A stretch of DNA of 64,000 nucleotides from JAAUTG01 sp964458705 (GCA_964458705.1 CAYWKD010000002.1:62001-126000), one strand, 5' to 3'. Shown: positions 34,745 through 44,532, numbered from the stretch's first letter. A program made the numbers and translations. Notes: generated from the letters alone by a model not told the origin.

Positions 34745-35732
34745 TATTCAATTTATACATCCTGAATTTTTTCTTTTGCTGCTTCTGCTGCCTATAATAG
34801 GTGGCTGGTTGTGGTACAAACGCCATCAAAGACAAGTTACCTTGAGGATGTCCAATCTTAAAGCACTGGAGCGGACAGCCTCTTGGCGTACTAAATTGAG
34901 ACCAATATTACCTGTTTTGAGGACTTTGTCTTTTGTCCTTTTTGTCGTTGCTTTGGCTCGCCCTCAGAGTATTTTACAAGAAGAAGAAATCAAAGCAGAA
35001 GGTATTGATATTGCATTAGTTATGGATTTGTCGAGTTCTATGTTAGCACAGGATTTTAAGCCTGATCGTTTAGAGGTAAGTAAAGAAGTGGCAGCAGAAT
35101 TTGTAAGCAAAAGAACTTATGATCGAATTGGGTTATCAGCTTTCGCGGCTGAGGCCTACACGCAATGTCCGCTCACGACTGATCACAAAATTGTGCAAGA
35201 ATATCTGGCGAGTTTACAATGCGGAATTTTGGAAGATGGTACAGCGATTGGCATGGGCTTAGCTTCCGCAGTGAATCGTTTAAAAGAATCAGAAGCAAAA
35301 AGTAAAGTAGTCATCTTACTAACTGATGGCGTGAATAACTCTGGCTATATCAAACCAATTACGGCTGCTGAAATTGCTCAGGAATTTAATATCAAAGTTT
35401 ATACAATTGGTGTTGGTACAATGGGAAACGCTTATGCTCCTGTCGGACGTTTGCCGGGTGGCAGATACCGCTTTGGGCTGACGCCTGTTGAAATAGATGA
35501 AGACCTCCTTCGCCAAATTGCTGATCTCACCGGTGGTCAATACTTCCGTGCTACTACTTCTGAAAATCTCCAACAAATCTATGATGAAATTGACCAATTA
35601 GAAAAGACAGAAATTGATGTAACAGTAATAAAGCGATACAGTGAAAAATTTCAATCCTTTGCTCTTTTAGGCTTGATCTTTCTGCTAACAGAATTGCTAT
35701 TAAAATACACTGTGTTGAGGACAATACCTTAG
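34734..35732 (+). CDS. BatA-like vWA domain membrane protein
   Basis: The 332-residue protein has two N-terminal membrane helices (PEFFLLLLLLPIIGGWLWY and LPVLRTLSFVLFVVALARPQ). A vWA domain follows with an intact MIDAS (DLSSSM in VMDLSSSMLAQDFKPDRLEV) and a C-terminal helix near residue 315. This is the BatA layout. The ATG at 34734 is preferred to an upstream TTG at 34710, since it overlaps the previous stop by only 11 bases and starts directly with the first helix. The cluster ends here: the following batB, batC and batD genes usual in Bacteroidota are not present. It probably forms a membrane complex with the DUF58 and BatD-like proteins. Confidence 0.9.
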   Translation: MLTNIQFIHPEFFLLLLLLPIIGGWLWYKRHQRQVTLRMSNLKALERTASWRTKLRPILPVLRTLSFVLFVVALARPQSILQEEEIKAEGIDIALVMDLSSSMLAQDFKPDRLEVSKEVAAEFVSKRTYDRIGLSAFAAEAYTQCPLTTDHKIVQEYLASLQCGILEDGTAIGMGLASAVNRLKESEAKSKVVILLTDGVNNSGYIKPITAAEIAQEFNIKVYTIGVGTMGNAYAPVGRLPGGRYRFGLTPVEIDEDLLRQIADLTGGQYFRATTSENLQQIYDEIDQLEKTEIDVTVIKRYSEKFQSFALLGLIFLLTELLLKYTVLRTIP

Positions 35733-35826
35733 CAAGACAACAAAGGTAATATCACTATCCTTAAGCGTTAAGGTCAAGAGTAGTTTTAAGAGAATTGAGG
35801 GTAAAGAAAAATAATTTTTTCTAAGC

Positions 35827-36243
35827 ATGATTACACTGGATAACTTTGAGCAGCACATCGAAACTAAAATTATCCATCGTGGAAAGGATTATCAGCAAAG
35901 TGAATATGTAGAAGATTTAGAACTAGTGGATCAACGAGAGTTTTCAGCACTTGTGTTGGGTAGTGAAACGTACGAAGTGTATCTTAAATTCAGTCACAAA
36001 CGGGAAGTCCTTGAACATAGTTGCACCTGTCCATATGACTGGGGTGATTATTGTAAGCATAAAGTGGCAGTGATGTACGAAATACTGGAGTGCGAAAAGA
36101 AAAGAATAGCATTTGCCATGACTGGTGCTCACTTAAAACTCGTGCTAGAGGAGGTGGGTGATACTGAATTAAAAGAGTTTGTTTTTCAGTTCCTGAAACG
36201 CAACCGAGCATTCAGAGAAGCGTTGCTGTCAGAATTTGGCTAA
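35827..36243 (+). CDS. SWIM zinc-finger protein
   Basis: The 138-residue protein has a SWIM finger, C-x-C-x(n)-C-x-H, visible as SCTCPYDWGDYCKHKVAVMYE at about residues 59-79. This motif binds zinc and mediates DNA or protein binding. The N-terminal part (ITLDNFEQHIETKIIHRGKD) is as usual for small SWIM proteins in which a 'RG..Y' element precedes the finger. The C-terminal helical part resembles the segment that follows SWIM fingers in larger helicase-linked proteins. It is a small stand-alone version. Its start is 95 bases downstream of the BatA-like gene; co-transcription is possible. Confidence 0.85.
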   Translation: MITLDNFEQHIETKIIHRGKDYQQSEYVEDLELVDQREFSALVLGSETYEVYLKFSHKREVLEHSCTCPYDWGDYCKHKVAVMYEILECEKKRIAFAMTGAHLKLVLEEVGDTELKEFVFQFLKRNRAFREALLSEFG

Positions 36244-36443
36244 ATGATGCACGCTTATTTTACATAGGCTCAATACTAAAAATGGAACGAACATCTTGCT
36301 TTCTTACTTTATTTATCAATGTTAGTCTTTAGGTGTATTCACTTTCTGTTAATAGTTGCTAATTTGTAACTTTTCCCTTTTCATCATTTGGATAAGTTTA
36401 TAATTAGATTTAGTATTGAAGCAGAAAAAGTAATAATAGAATA

Positions 36444-37115
36444 ATGAATTTGTCAAAAGCAGTACAATTACTAGAAAAAATCAATGCCTTGAGCAATAGC
36501 CTCGACAAAAGTGGGCTTTCTATCGCCTCCATTGAGCGGGATTTAATGTTGAGTTACATTCGCCAACTTTACGAATGTTACATGGATGAAAAGCCCATCT
36601 CTGCCATCTCATCAGAGCCTAGGTCTTTATCAAATACAGTTGTACAAAAAGAGGAAAGAAGCAACTATAAACCCCCTCGGATTATTGAAATTCCAAATGC
36701 GCTTAAAGAGGAAGATAAATCAGCGCCAGCTCCCGAGCCAATAGAAAACAAAACAACAGCACCGCAGCCAGTTACACCTTCAGTAGCAACGCCCAAAGTC
36801 GAACCCGAAAAAGCAGTGGCTGTACTTTTTGAGCAAAAAGCGGCAGCCGACCTTTCGGAAAAACTAAGTACTAGCCCCATAAATGACTTGACTAAAGCAA
36901 TTGCTTTGAATGATAAATTATTGTATTCCAATCAATTATTTGAAGGTGCTTTGGTTACCTTCAATGAGGTGATTCGGAGATTAAATGGCATGAGCTATTT
37001 TCAAGAAGCAGAATCCTATTTAATAGAACTTGCTACAAAACACAACTGGGCTGCCGAGCAAAACCAAGAAGTAGCAAAAACTTTTATCAAATTAGTGAGG
37101 AGACGCTTTCTTTGA
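36444..37115 (+). CDS. Hypothetical protein with proline-rich linker
   Basis: I cannot assign a function to this 223-residue protein. The N-terminal 50 residues form a helical domain (AVQLLEKINALSNSLDKSG). A long low-complexity linker rich in P, E, A and K (residues about 60-135) follows. A C-terminal helical domain includes DLTKAIALNDKLLYSNQLF and FQEAESYLIELATKHNW. I recognise the 'LNDK..f...LF.g....y...i..L....s..eA..yl' pattern from hypothetical proteins widespread in Bacteroidota. There is no signal peptide. The gene lies alone before the respiratory gene cluster. Confidence 0.75.
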   Translation: MNLSKAVQLLEKINALSNSLDKSGLSIASIERDLMLSYIRQLYECYMDEKPISAISSEPRSLSNTVVQKEERSNYKPPRIIEIPNALKEEDKSAPAPEPIENKTTAPQPVTPSVATPKVEPEKAVAVLFEQKAAADLSEKLSTSPINDLTKAIALNDKLLYSNQLFEGALVTFNEVIRRLNGMSYFQEAESYLIELATKHNWAAEQNQEVAKTFIKLVRRRFL

Positions 37116-37472
37116 TCTTTAAGTGGAAAATTTATGCTGCGCTTAGTAAGTTTTTATATTTTCAGAAATAATTGAAAGTTTAAATAATTTTTTTGTATAT
37201 TGCATTGGAAAGTAAGTATTTGATGTCCTGTTTAAGTTCAAAGTAATATACTAATATAAAACTTCAACAACTTCTTCAGTTTGTCATTAAAGATGAACTG
37301 TAATCAATAATCGAAACGCTTTGGAATAGCAAAAAAGATGAAAAAATTCTATTTAGAAAATATCTAAATAGGTCAAAGTGACATTTCGATATTGGGTAGT
37401 TAAAGGGTGCGTCCTATATTTGTAGCAAGTTTAAGAATGTAAAATAGTAGAAAGATATAAAAGTTCCTCAAC
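37116..37472 (+). promoter_or_regulatory. Leader and promoter region of the alternative complex III/oxidase cluster
   Basis: This 357-base stretch has no gene. A strong promoter match is ATTG (37391-37394), a 20-base spacer and TATATTTG (37415-37422). Transcription would begin near 37429, leaving a leader of about 44 bases before the actA ATG. The upstream 270 bases are AT-rich and could carry regulatory sites, though no clear palindromic operator stands out. Confidence 0.6.
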
Positions 37473-38882
37473 ATGAGATTAGTCAAAATAATATTCTTAA
37501 CATTATTCTTTTTCACTGGACTGTTAAGTTCATCGGCACAAGAAATGGGAGGTGATCCAGCAGCAGGTGAGACGATCTTCACTGCCAATTGTGGTGCTTG
37601 TCACGTCAGAGATATGAAAACTGATGCAACAGGTCCAGCCTTAGGTGCAGTGGAAGAGCGCTGGGCAGATTATCCTGAAGAGGATTTGTATGCTTGGATT
37701 CGTAATTCTCAAAAGATGATCGCAGATGGACATCCAAGAGCAACGGAATTATGGAACCAATGGAAGCCAACGGTAATGAATAGCTTTGCAGGGCTTTCTG
37801 ACGATGACATAAAAAACCTCTTGACTTATATAAATCTAGCTTATGTAGGTGAATATCCTAAAAAAGTGGCAGGTGCTGAAGGAGCGGTAGCTGTTGCAGA
37901 GGAGTCGAAAGGCTTAAATACACCATTGTTTATTGGTCTTTTGGTTGCACTAGTGTTGCTTTCAGTAATATTGGCTAGAATCATAGCTAATCTTAATTAC
38001 TTGTCAGAACTTAAGGCAGGCAATGAGAACGCGCAGCGCAAAACATTGATAGATATTTTGACTAGCAGAGGGGTAGTGAGTTTCGCCATCTTTGCAGTAG
38101 TCGTATTAGGTGGTTATACTACAGTGAACAACGCTATTGAACTTGGTCGTCAGCAGGGCTACGAGCCAGAGCAGCCGATTAAATTTTCTCATGCTACTCA
38201 CTCAGGTTTGCACAAAATCGAATGTCAATATTGCCACGATGGCGCACGCCGTTCCAAGCACTCCGTTATTCCCGCTACAAATACCTGTATGAATTGCCAC
38301 CGAGCAATCAAAAAAGGTTCAAAATACGGCACGGCGGAATTGACAAAAATTTATGCTTCTATTGGTTATGATCCATCCACAGATTCTTATGTGGAAAATT
38401 ACGAAGATTTAAGCGAGGAAGAAGTAAAGAAAATCTATACAAAATGGATCGGAGATGAGTTTGTTAAAGATAATCCTGGCAATACTGGTGAGGTAGGGGA
38501 TGTGATGGATGAGCAATGGAAAGGAATCAAAACATCTTTAACTAACGAGATCAAGCCGAAAATACAAGGGTCGATTGAGTGGTTAAGAATACATAATTTA
38601 CCAGATCACGCTTATTTCAATCACGCACAACACGTTGCAGTAGGTAAGGTGGAGTGTCAGACTTGCCACGGACCAGTAGAAGAAATGGAAGTAGTTTATC
38701 AGTATTCTCCGCTATCAATGGGATGGTGTGTTAATTGCCACAGACAGACTGAGGTGGAGTTCACTAGTAACGAATACTATCAATCGTATGAAAAATACCA
38801 TGAAGAGTTAAAATCTGGCGAAAGAGATAAAGTAACCGTAGAAGACGTAGGGGGCTTAGGTTGTCAGAAATGCCACTACTAG
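37473..38882 (+). CDS. actA: Alternative complex III subunit ActA (multihaem cytochrome c with extra monohaem domain)
   Basis: ActA is the multihaem cytochrome c of alternative complex III, a quinol:cytochrome c oxidoreductase that replaces the bc1 complex. The 469-residue protein starts with a signal peptide. A monohaem cytochrome c domain (haem motif C40-x-x-C-H44, CGACH) follows, then a membrane helix (about 148-167) and a second one near 200-220. The classical pentahaem part comes last, with five CxxCH motifs (CQYCH, CMNCH, CQTCH, CVNCH, CQKCH). The last motif ends one residue before the C-terminus. The six haem motifs thus combine two modules usually encoded separately. It is the first gene of the cluster. 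Confidence 0.93.
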   Translation: MRLVKIIFLTLFFFTGLLSSSAQEMGGDPAAGETIFTANCGACHVRDMKTDATGPALGAVEERWADYPEEDLYAWIRNSQKMIADGHPRATELWNQWKPTVMNSFAGLSDDDIKNLLTYINLAYVGEYPKKVAGAEGAVAVAEESKGLNTPLFIGLLVALVLLSVILARIIANLNYLSELKAGNENAQRKTLIDILTSRGVVSFAIFAVVVLGGYTTVNNAIELGRQQGYEPEQPIKFSHATHSGLHKIECQYCHDGARRSKHSVIPATNTCMNCHRAIKKGSKYGTAELTKIYASIGYDPSTDSYVENYEDLSEEEVKKIYTKWIGDEFVKDNPGNTGEVGDVMDEQWKGIKTSLTNEIKPKIQGSIEWLRIHNLPDHAYFNHAQHVAVGKVECQTCHGPVEEMEVVYQYSPLSMGWCVNCHRQTEVEFTSNEYYQSYEKYHEELKSGERDKVTVEDVGGLGCQKCHY

Positions 38883-38978
38883 AAGTTTGAAAACTAATGA
38901 TTGAATATTATTTGGAGTTTCTTATGTTGAGTTATAAATAAATTTAACTTTTGTCTCCCAGATATACACAAACAAAAA

Positions 38979-41900
38979 ATGAAGCAAGATAATCAAGACC
39001 TTTGGTTGGGCGTAGAGCATCTCAATAATGATCCTGCATTAGAGCGTATTGCAGGGCAGGAGTTTGTAGAGTTGCCCATTGTAGATCAACTTTCAGAGGA
39101 GAAGGTAATGGAAGCCCCTTCATCAAGGAGAGACTTTTTGAAGTATTTGGGTTTCAGCGTTGGAGCTGCTACGGTGGCCGCTAGTTGTGATATTCCAGTA
39201 AGAAGAGCATTACCTTATGTTGTAAAACCTGATGAGATTGTTCCAGGTGTTGCTACTTATTATGCTTCTTCTTTCGTAAAAGGGGGTGATTATTGCGCTG
39301 TACTAGTCAAAACAAGAGAAGGTCGCCCAATCAAGATTGAGGGAAATAGCTTATCGCCAGTAACACAAGGTGGAACAAATGCTCGAACGCAAGCAAGCGT
39401 GCTTGATTTGTATGATACGAGTCGTTTGACTCAACCGATGAAGGTAACAGATGGACAACCCGACAAGAAAGAAGTCTTAACTTGGGAACAAGCAGATGAA
39501 GTAATAAAAGGTCAGTTAAATGCAAGCAGCAATATTGTTATCATCTCCAATACTGTATTGAGTCCGACAACCAAAAAAGTGGTCGAAGAGTTTAAGAGCA
39601 AATATTCAAATACCCGCCATGTTATTTATGATGCCGTTTCTAGTGCAGCAATACTAGATGCTAATCAGCAGACATTTGGACAAAGAGTAATTCCCGATTA
39701 TCATTTCGACAAAGCAGAAGTAATCATAAGTTTAGGGGCTGATTTCTTGGGCACTTGGATTTCTCCAATTGAATATGCGGCTGATTACGCAAAAAATAGA
39801 AAAATTAAAGACGTTGCTCATGCTAAGATGTCTCGCCATATTCAGATAGAGAGTTATATGTCTCTAACTGGTTCAAATGCAGATGATCGTACAGTGATTC
39901 GTCCTTCAGAGCAAGGAACTGCTATTGCTACTTTGTATAACGAAGTAGCAGCACTGACTGGAGGGCAGCGTGTGAGCACATCAAAAGTCAGCGACAAAGT
40001 TGCGGTGGCATTAAAAAAATATGCTAAAGAATTAGTTGGTCATAAAGGAAAGTCTTTGGTTGTCTCTGGTTCTAATAATATAGGTGAACAAATATTAGTA
40101 AATGCTACTAATAATCTACTTGAGAACTACGGAAATACAATAGACTTTAACCACGCCTCTCTTCAGCGGCAAGGAAACGATAAAGATATTCAAACAGCAC
40201 TCAACGGTAAAGTAGATGTTGTCATTTTATTAGATGATGCTAATCCTGCTTATGATTTGCCAAATGCAGATGTTTTTGGTACTGCACTAGCAAAAGTACC
40301 CTTAAAAATCTCTTTCGCTGGCACATTCAACGAAACTTCGGCTCTTTGTGACTATTTGTTGCCAACCCACCACTACCTAGAATCTTGGGGAGACGTTGAG
40401 CCAAAACGTGGAGTTTATAGTCTGGTTCAGCCAACAATACGACCGTTATTCAACACCCGACAAGCAGAAGTTACATTATTAACTTGGGCGGAAAGTCTGA
40501 ATTTAGATGCAACTGCCGAACAACCTTACTACGATTATCTGAAAAATGCTTGGTTGACGGAAGTTTTTCCAAAACAAACTATTTTCCAAAGACAACAAAC
40601 TTTTTGGGATAGTGTGTTGCACGATGGCGTTCTAGAAGTAGAAATGGTAACTGTTGAAGCAAACTTTTCAGGTGATGTTAACGCAGCAGTTAGTAAAATA
40701 AATAAGCCTTCCAACGCAGCACTCGAGGTAGCACTATTTGAAGATGTAGCTATTGGAGCAGGTCAATATGCAAATAATCCTTGGCTTCAAGAGTTGCCAG
40801 AACCAGTTACAAGATGTACTTGGGGCAATTATCTACAAATTCCAGTGCAGTGGGACGGGAATCGTAAATTCTCAGGTTTTGAGGGTTTAAATGAAAATGA
40901 AGTGTATGGGGAGGCGGATATCGTAAAGGTGAAAGCAAATAGTGTAGAAGCAGAACTAACTGCCATTAGAACTTTTGGTTTAAAGGATACAACGCTTGCA
41001 GTTTCGGTTGGATATGGACGTGAGATAATTGGAAAATCTGGGAAAAAAGTAGGTGCTAACGTCAATCCATGGCTGTCAGTCGATAAAGATGGCTATTTCC
41101 AGTATTATGCAGATGCAGAATATATGGGTAAAGTAGCAGAAGAAAAGCGTTTAGCCTGTGTTCAATATCATCATACGATTGGTCTGAAAGAGGGTCAAAC
41201 AGGTGAAAATATTGATGAGAAAGCGGTAACTACTGTTAGAGAAGGATTTCAAGGATCGCTCACGGACAGAGTAATAATTCGTAGAGCGAATTTTAAAGAG
41301 TTAGATAGATTTGTAAATGGTGAGCATCATGAAGGTGAGCACGATGGAGTGCATGGTAGTATGAAGCCATTTGCTTCCAACTATATGGGGTTAAAAGCGG
41401 AAAGAGGGCATCATCAACAGCTAAATTCTTACCAATTGTACCCTGGCTTTGAAGACATTTTAGGTCAAGGTCATCACTGGGGCTTGCATATTGATCTAAA
41501 TGCTTGTATAGGTTGTGGTGCTTGTGCGGTGGCTTGTATGTCAGAAAATAATGTACCTGTTGTTGGTAAAAAAGAAGTAGGTCGTCATCACGAAATGGCT
41601 TGGATGCGTATTGATCGTTATTACTACGGAGACTACGAAAGTCCAAATGTAGTTTATCAACCAATGATGTGTCAGCACTGTGATAATGCACCTTGTGAAA
41701 ATGTATGCCCAGTAGCTGCAACTCCACATAACGAAGAGGGTATTAATCAGATGGCCTACAACAGATGTATTGGTACGCGCTATTGTGCAAATAACTGCCC
41801 TTACAAAGTGCGTCGTTTCAATTGGTTAGATTATACTACTGCTGATTTGTTTCCAGGAAATGAGCCAAAAGTTAATGGTGAAGAAATGCCATTTGGTGCA

Positions 41901-42281
41901 GATAACCTTACTCGCATGGTCTTAAATCCAGACGTAACGGTACGTTCTCGTGGAGTGATGGAGAAATGTAGCTTCTGTGTACAAAGAATTCAGCAGGGCA
42001 AACTGACAGCAAAGCGTGAAGGTCGGCGTTTAATGGATTCGGATGTAAGAACAGCTTGTCAGACTTCTTGTCCAACCGGTGCAATTACGTTTGGTGATCG
42101 CAATAATAAGAATGGTGAGCTAAGTAAGAAATTTGAGCATGATCTGAACTATATTGTTTTAGAACAAACGAATGTTCGATCATCTGTTGAATATACTGCC
42201 AAGATCGTCAATAAACCAGATGCGCCTCTAGTTTATGCTGGAGAAGCAGGGCATGACCATGATGATGAGGCGCATGGATAG
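38979..42281 (+). CDS. actB: Alternative complex III subunit ActB (molybdopterin-oxidoreductase-like and Fe-S)
   Basis: ActB is the large periplasmic subunit of alternative complex III, carrying iron-sulfur clusters and a molybdopterin-oxidoreductase-like domain that has lost its cofactor. The 1100-residue protein has a Tat motif S-R50-R51-D-F-L-K near residue 50, preceded by a 48-residue cytoplasmic-side extension typical of this family. The N-terminal two thirds is the molybdopterin-type fold (GTNARTQASVLDLYD...). Ferredoxin-type cysteine motifs begin near residue 840: CIGCGACAVACMSENNVP, CQHCDNAPCENVCPV, CIGTRYCANNCPY and, near the C-terminus, CSFCVQR with CQTSCP. The coding end (TAG 42279-42281) lies 4 bases before the assembly gap. 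Confidence 0.94.
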   Translation: MKQDNQDLWLGVEHLNNDPALERIAGQEFVELPIVDQLSEEKVMEAPSSRRDFLKYLGFSVGAATVAASCDIPVRRALPYVVKPDEIVPGVATYYASSFVKGGDYCAVLVKTREGRPIKIEGNSLSPVTQGGTNARTQASVLDLYDTSRLTQPMKVTDGQPDKKEVLTWEQADEVIKGQLNASSNIVIISNTVLSPTTKKVVEEFKSKYSNTRHVIYDAVSSAAILDANQQTFGQRVIPDYHFDKAEVIISLGADFLGTWISPIEYAADYAKNRKIKDVAHAKMSRHIQIESYMSLTGSNADDRTVIRPSEQGTAIATLYNEVAALTGGQRVSTSKVSDKVAVALKKYAKELVGHKGKSLVVSGSNNIGEQILVNATNNLLENYGNTIDFNHASLQRQGNDKDIQTALNGKVDVVILLDDANPAYDLPNADVFGTALAKVPLKISFAGTFNETSALCDYLLPTHHYLESWGDVEPKRGVYSLVQPTIRPLFNTRQAEVTLLTWAESLNLDATAEQPYYDYLKNAWLTEVFPKQTIFQRQQTFWDSVLHDGVLEVEMVTVEANFSGDVNAAVSKINKPSNAALEVALFEDVAIGAGQYANNPWLQELPEPVTRCTWGNYLQIPVQWDGNRKFSGFEGLNENEVYGEADIVKVKANSVEAELTAIRTFGLKDTTLAVSVGYGREIIGKSGKKVGANVNPWLSVDKDGYFQYYADAEYMGKVAEEKRLACVQYHHTIGLKEGQTGENIDEKAVTTVREGFQGSLTDRVIIRRANFKELDRFVNGEHHEGEHDGVHGSMKPFASNYMGLKAERGHHQQLNSYQLYPGFEDILGQGHHWGLHIDLNACIGCGACAVACMSENNVPVVGKKEVGRHHEMAWMRIDRYYYGDYESPNVVYQPMMCQHCDNAPCENVCPVAATPHNEEGINQMAYNRCIGTRYCANNCPYKVRRFNWLDYTTADLFPGNEPKVNGEEMPFGADNLTRMVLNPDVTVRSRGVMEKCSFCVQRIQQGKLTAKREGRRLMDSDVRTACQTSCPTGAITFGDRNNKNGELSKKFEHDLNYIVLEQTNVRSSVEYTAKIVNKPDAPLVYAGEAGHDHDDEAHG

Positions 42282-42285
42282 AATA

Positions 42286-42385
42286 NNNNNNNNNNNNNNN
42301 NNNNNNNNNNNNNNNNNNNNNNNNNNNNNNNNNNNNNNNNNNNNNNNNNNNNNNNNNNNNNNNNNNNNNNNNNNNNNNNNNNNNN
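42286..42385. other. Assembly gap (100 N)
   Basis: Exactly 100 undetermined bases lie between actB and actC. The round number suggests a placeholder for a join of unknown size. Both flanking genes are complete, so the missing sequence is most likely intergenic and short. Confidence 0.98.
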
Positions 42386-42408
42386 ATCTACCAAAAAAAT
42401 AGTAACTT

Positions 42409-43842
42409 ATGAGTGCATCAGTATCTCCAATAAGAGAGCCACTTATAAATGGCAATAAGACGTATCATCAAATTACAGAGGATATCTGTGCACCTACGGA
42501 GCGTGCTCCAGGTGCTGCATGGGTGGTCGGCTTTATTGCTGCAGTGGCAGGATTAGGATTATACGTATTTTGTTTAGGCTGGACAATTTGGTTCGGTATA
42601 GGTTCTTGGGATTTGAATAGAACTATTGGCTGGGGTTGGGATATTACCAACTTCGTTTGGTGGGTAGGAATTGGACATGCAGGTACATTAATTTCTGCGA
42701 TTTTACTACTCTTTCGTCAGAAATGGCGCACAGGTGTGAACCGTGCTGCTGAAGCGATGACGATTTTTGCAGTAGTTTGTGCGGGTCAGTTTCCATTAAT
42801 TCACATGGGACGTTTGTGGCTAGCATTTTTTATTTTTCCATACCCAAACACAAGAGGTCCTCTTTGGGTGAACTTTAATTCACCGTTGCTTTGGGACGTA
42901 TTTGCTATCTCAACTTATTTGACAGTATCTTTACTCTTCTGGTACACAGGTTTGGTGCCAGATTTTGCAACAGTACGAGATAGAGCTAAAGGGCTGCGCA
43001 AAAAAATATACAACATATTGTCTTTTGGCTGGACAGGTTCAGCAAAACACTGGCAACGTTGGGAGTCCTTGTCGTTGGTATTGGCAGGTTTAGCAACACC
43101 ATTAGTACTTTCGGTACACACTATTGTAAGTTTTGACTTTGCTACTTCTGTAATACCAGGTTGGCACACAACAATTTTTCCGCCTTATTTTGTGGCAGGA
43201 GCGATTTTCTCTGGATTTGCTATGGTATTGACTCTTATGTTAGTTACTAGAAAGATTTTCAAACTAGAAGATTACATTACACTAGCACATATAGAGTCGA
43301 TGAATAAAGTTATTCTATTGACAGGTACAATAGTCGGGGTAGCTTATCTTACTGAGTTGTTTGTAGCCTGGTACTCAGGTTATTTGCCAGAGCAGTGGGC
43401 ATTTTATAACCGTGTATTTGGGCCTTATTATTGGTCCTACATAGGTATGATGACTTGTAATGTGCTTTCACCTCAAATTTTCTGGGTGCGTAAGTTTAGA
43501 AGAAACATCTTTATCACATTCGTCCTTTCTATTTTCATCAATATCGGTATGTGGTTCGAGCGATTTGTGATTATTGCGACGACCCTAGCTCGTGATTATT
43601 TGCCGTCTAGTTGGTCATATTACACACCAACTTGGGTTGAAATTGGCTTATTCATTGGAACAATTGGATTGTTCTTTACGCTATTTTTGATATTCGCAAG
43701 AGTAGCACCTGTGATTGCTATTGCAGAAGTGAAGAGTATTTTAAAAACGGCTGGTAACCAATACACAGGTCCGAATGCAACGCATCATCACCATGGTGAA
43801 GAGGTAGAAACAGAAAGAGTAACAACAGAAAAAATTAATTGA
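42409..43842 (+). CDS. actC: Alternative complex III subunit ActC (NrfD-like quinol-binding membrane protein)
   Basis: ActC is the large NrfD/PsrC-like integral membrane subunit that holds the quinol-binding site. The 477-residue protein has about ten predicted helices. Landmarks are GAAWVVGFIAAVAGLGLYVF, VWWVGIGHAGTLISAILLLF (a membrane-buried His typical of this subunit), FPLIHMGRLWLAFFIFPYPN, and SVHTIVSFDFATSVIPGWH. The C-terminal tail has a His cluster (ATHHHHGEE). It lies immediately downstream of actB across the assembly gap. Its partner ActF is a second NrfD-like protein at 45468. Confidence 0.94.
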   Translation: MSASVSPIREPLINGNKTYHQITEDICAPTERAPGAAWVVGFIAAVAGLGLYVFCLGWTIWFGIGSWDLNRTIGWGWDITNFVWWVGIGHAGTLISAILLLFRQKWRTGVNRAAEAMTIFAVVCAGQFPLIHMGRLWLAFFIFPYPNTRGPLWVNFNSPLLWDVFAISTYLTVSLLFWYTGLVPDFATVRDRAKGLRKKIYNILSFGWTGSAKHWQRWESLSLVLAGLATPLVLSVHTIVSFDFATSVIPGWHTTIFPPYFVAGAIFSGFAMVLTLMLVTRKIFKLEDYITLAHIESMNKVILLTGTIVGVAYLTELFVAWYSGYLPEQWAFYNRVFGPYYWSYIGMMTCNVLSPQIFWVRKFRRNIFITFVLSIFINIGMWFERFVIIATTLARDYLPSSWSYYTPTWVEIGLFIGTIGLFFTLFLIFARVAPVIAIAEVKSILKTAGNQYTGPNATHHHHGEEVETERVTTEKIN

Positions 43843-43891
43843 GAAGGCAGGAAGCAAGGTGTCCTACAATCTCGTACTTAATACAAATAAA

Positions 43892-44431
43892 ATGGCAAGC
43901 GCAACTAACAGAAAAATACTTTACGGGGTATATGACGACGAGGAAATCTTGTTGTCTGCCGTGAAAGAGGCAAGAGGTCAACACCTTAATATATGGGATG
44001 TATTTTCTCCATTTCCAGTACATGGTCTTGACCCTATTTTGGGGCTTTCTGAGTCTCGCTTGCATATTGCGGGTTTTATCTATGGTCTAATAGGGACTTT
44101 AACGGCTTTCTTATTTATGACATGGGTGTTCACGAGAGACTGGCCAATGATATTTGGTGGTAAGCCATATTGGTCAGTGCCAGCTTTTATTCCCATAACT
44201 TTTGAATTAACCGTTCTCTTTGCTGCCGTTGGGATGGTATTCTCCTTTTACATTGTGAATGGGCAAGGACCAGGTATCGTTAATCCGATCTTAGATGATC
44301 GTATTACAGATGACAAGTTCATTATTGCATTTGACGTGAATAACTCTTCAGATGAAGATCAAGAAGACCTAAATACTTTTCTTAAGTCAACTGGAGCCTC
44401 TGAAGTTATAGTAAAAGAAATGCCTGCATAA
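43892..44431 (+). CDS. actD: Alternative complex III subunit ActD (DUF3341)
   Basis: ActD is a small membrane subunit of alternative complex III. The protein has about 179 residues from the ATG at 43892. It opens with a soluble domain, KILYGVYDDEEILLSAVKEA. Two helices follow: HIAGFIYGLIGTLTAFLFMTW and ITFELTVLFAAVGMVFSFYIV, then a C-terminal part rich in Asp and Glu. This is the DUF3341 pattern. I prefer the ATG at 43892 to the GTG at 43859, since family members open with a short lead before the 'Y.YD.e' strand. The gene sits in the standard act order. Confidence 0.92.
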   Translation: MASATNRKILYGVYDDEEILLSAVKEARGQHLNIWDVFSPFPVHGLDPILGLSESRLHIAGFIYGLIGTLTAFLFMTWVFTRDWPMIFGGKPYWSVPAFIPITFELTVLFAAVGMVFSFYIVNGQGPGIVNPILDDRITDDKFIIAFDVNNSSDEDQEDLNTFLKSTGASEVIVKEMPA

Positions 44432-44532
44432 ACTTATGTCATATAATTTAATGCCTGATATCCAGTCTTTGGAATACTCACAGTATTAAACCCAAAATTT
44501 GGAAGTTCAAGCTGATAAATAATAAACAAAAA

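Noticed and set aside
41293..41727. A 144-codon open frame opposite actB
   Set aside because: It is antisense to the ferredoxin-like part of actB, whose cysteine motifs prove the sense frame.
42228..42455. A - strand open frame across the N gap
   Set aside because: Its middle is made of undetermined bases, and the ends are antisense to actB and actC.
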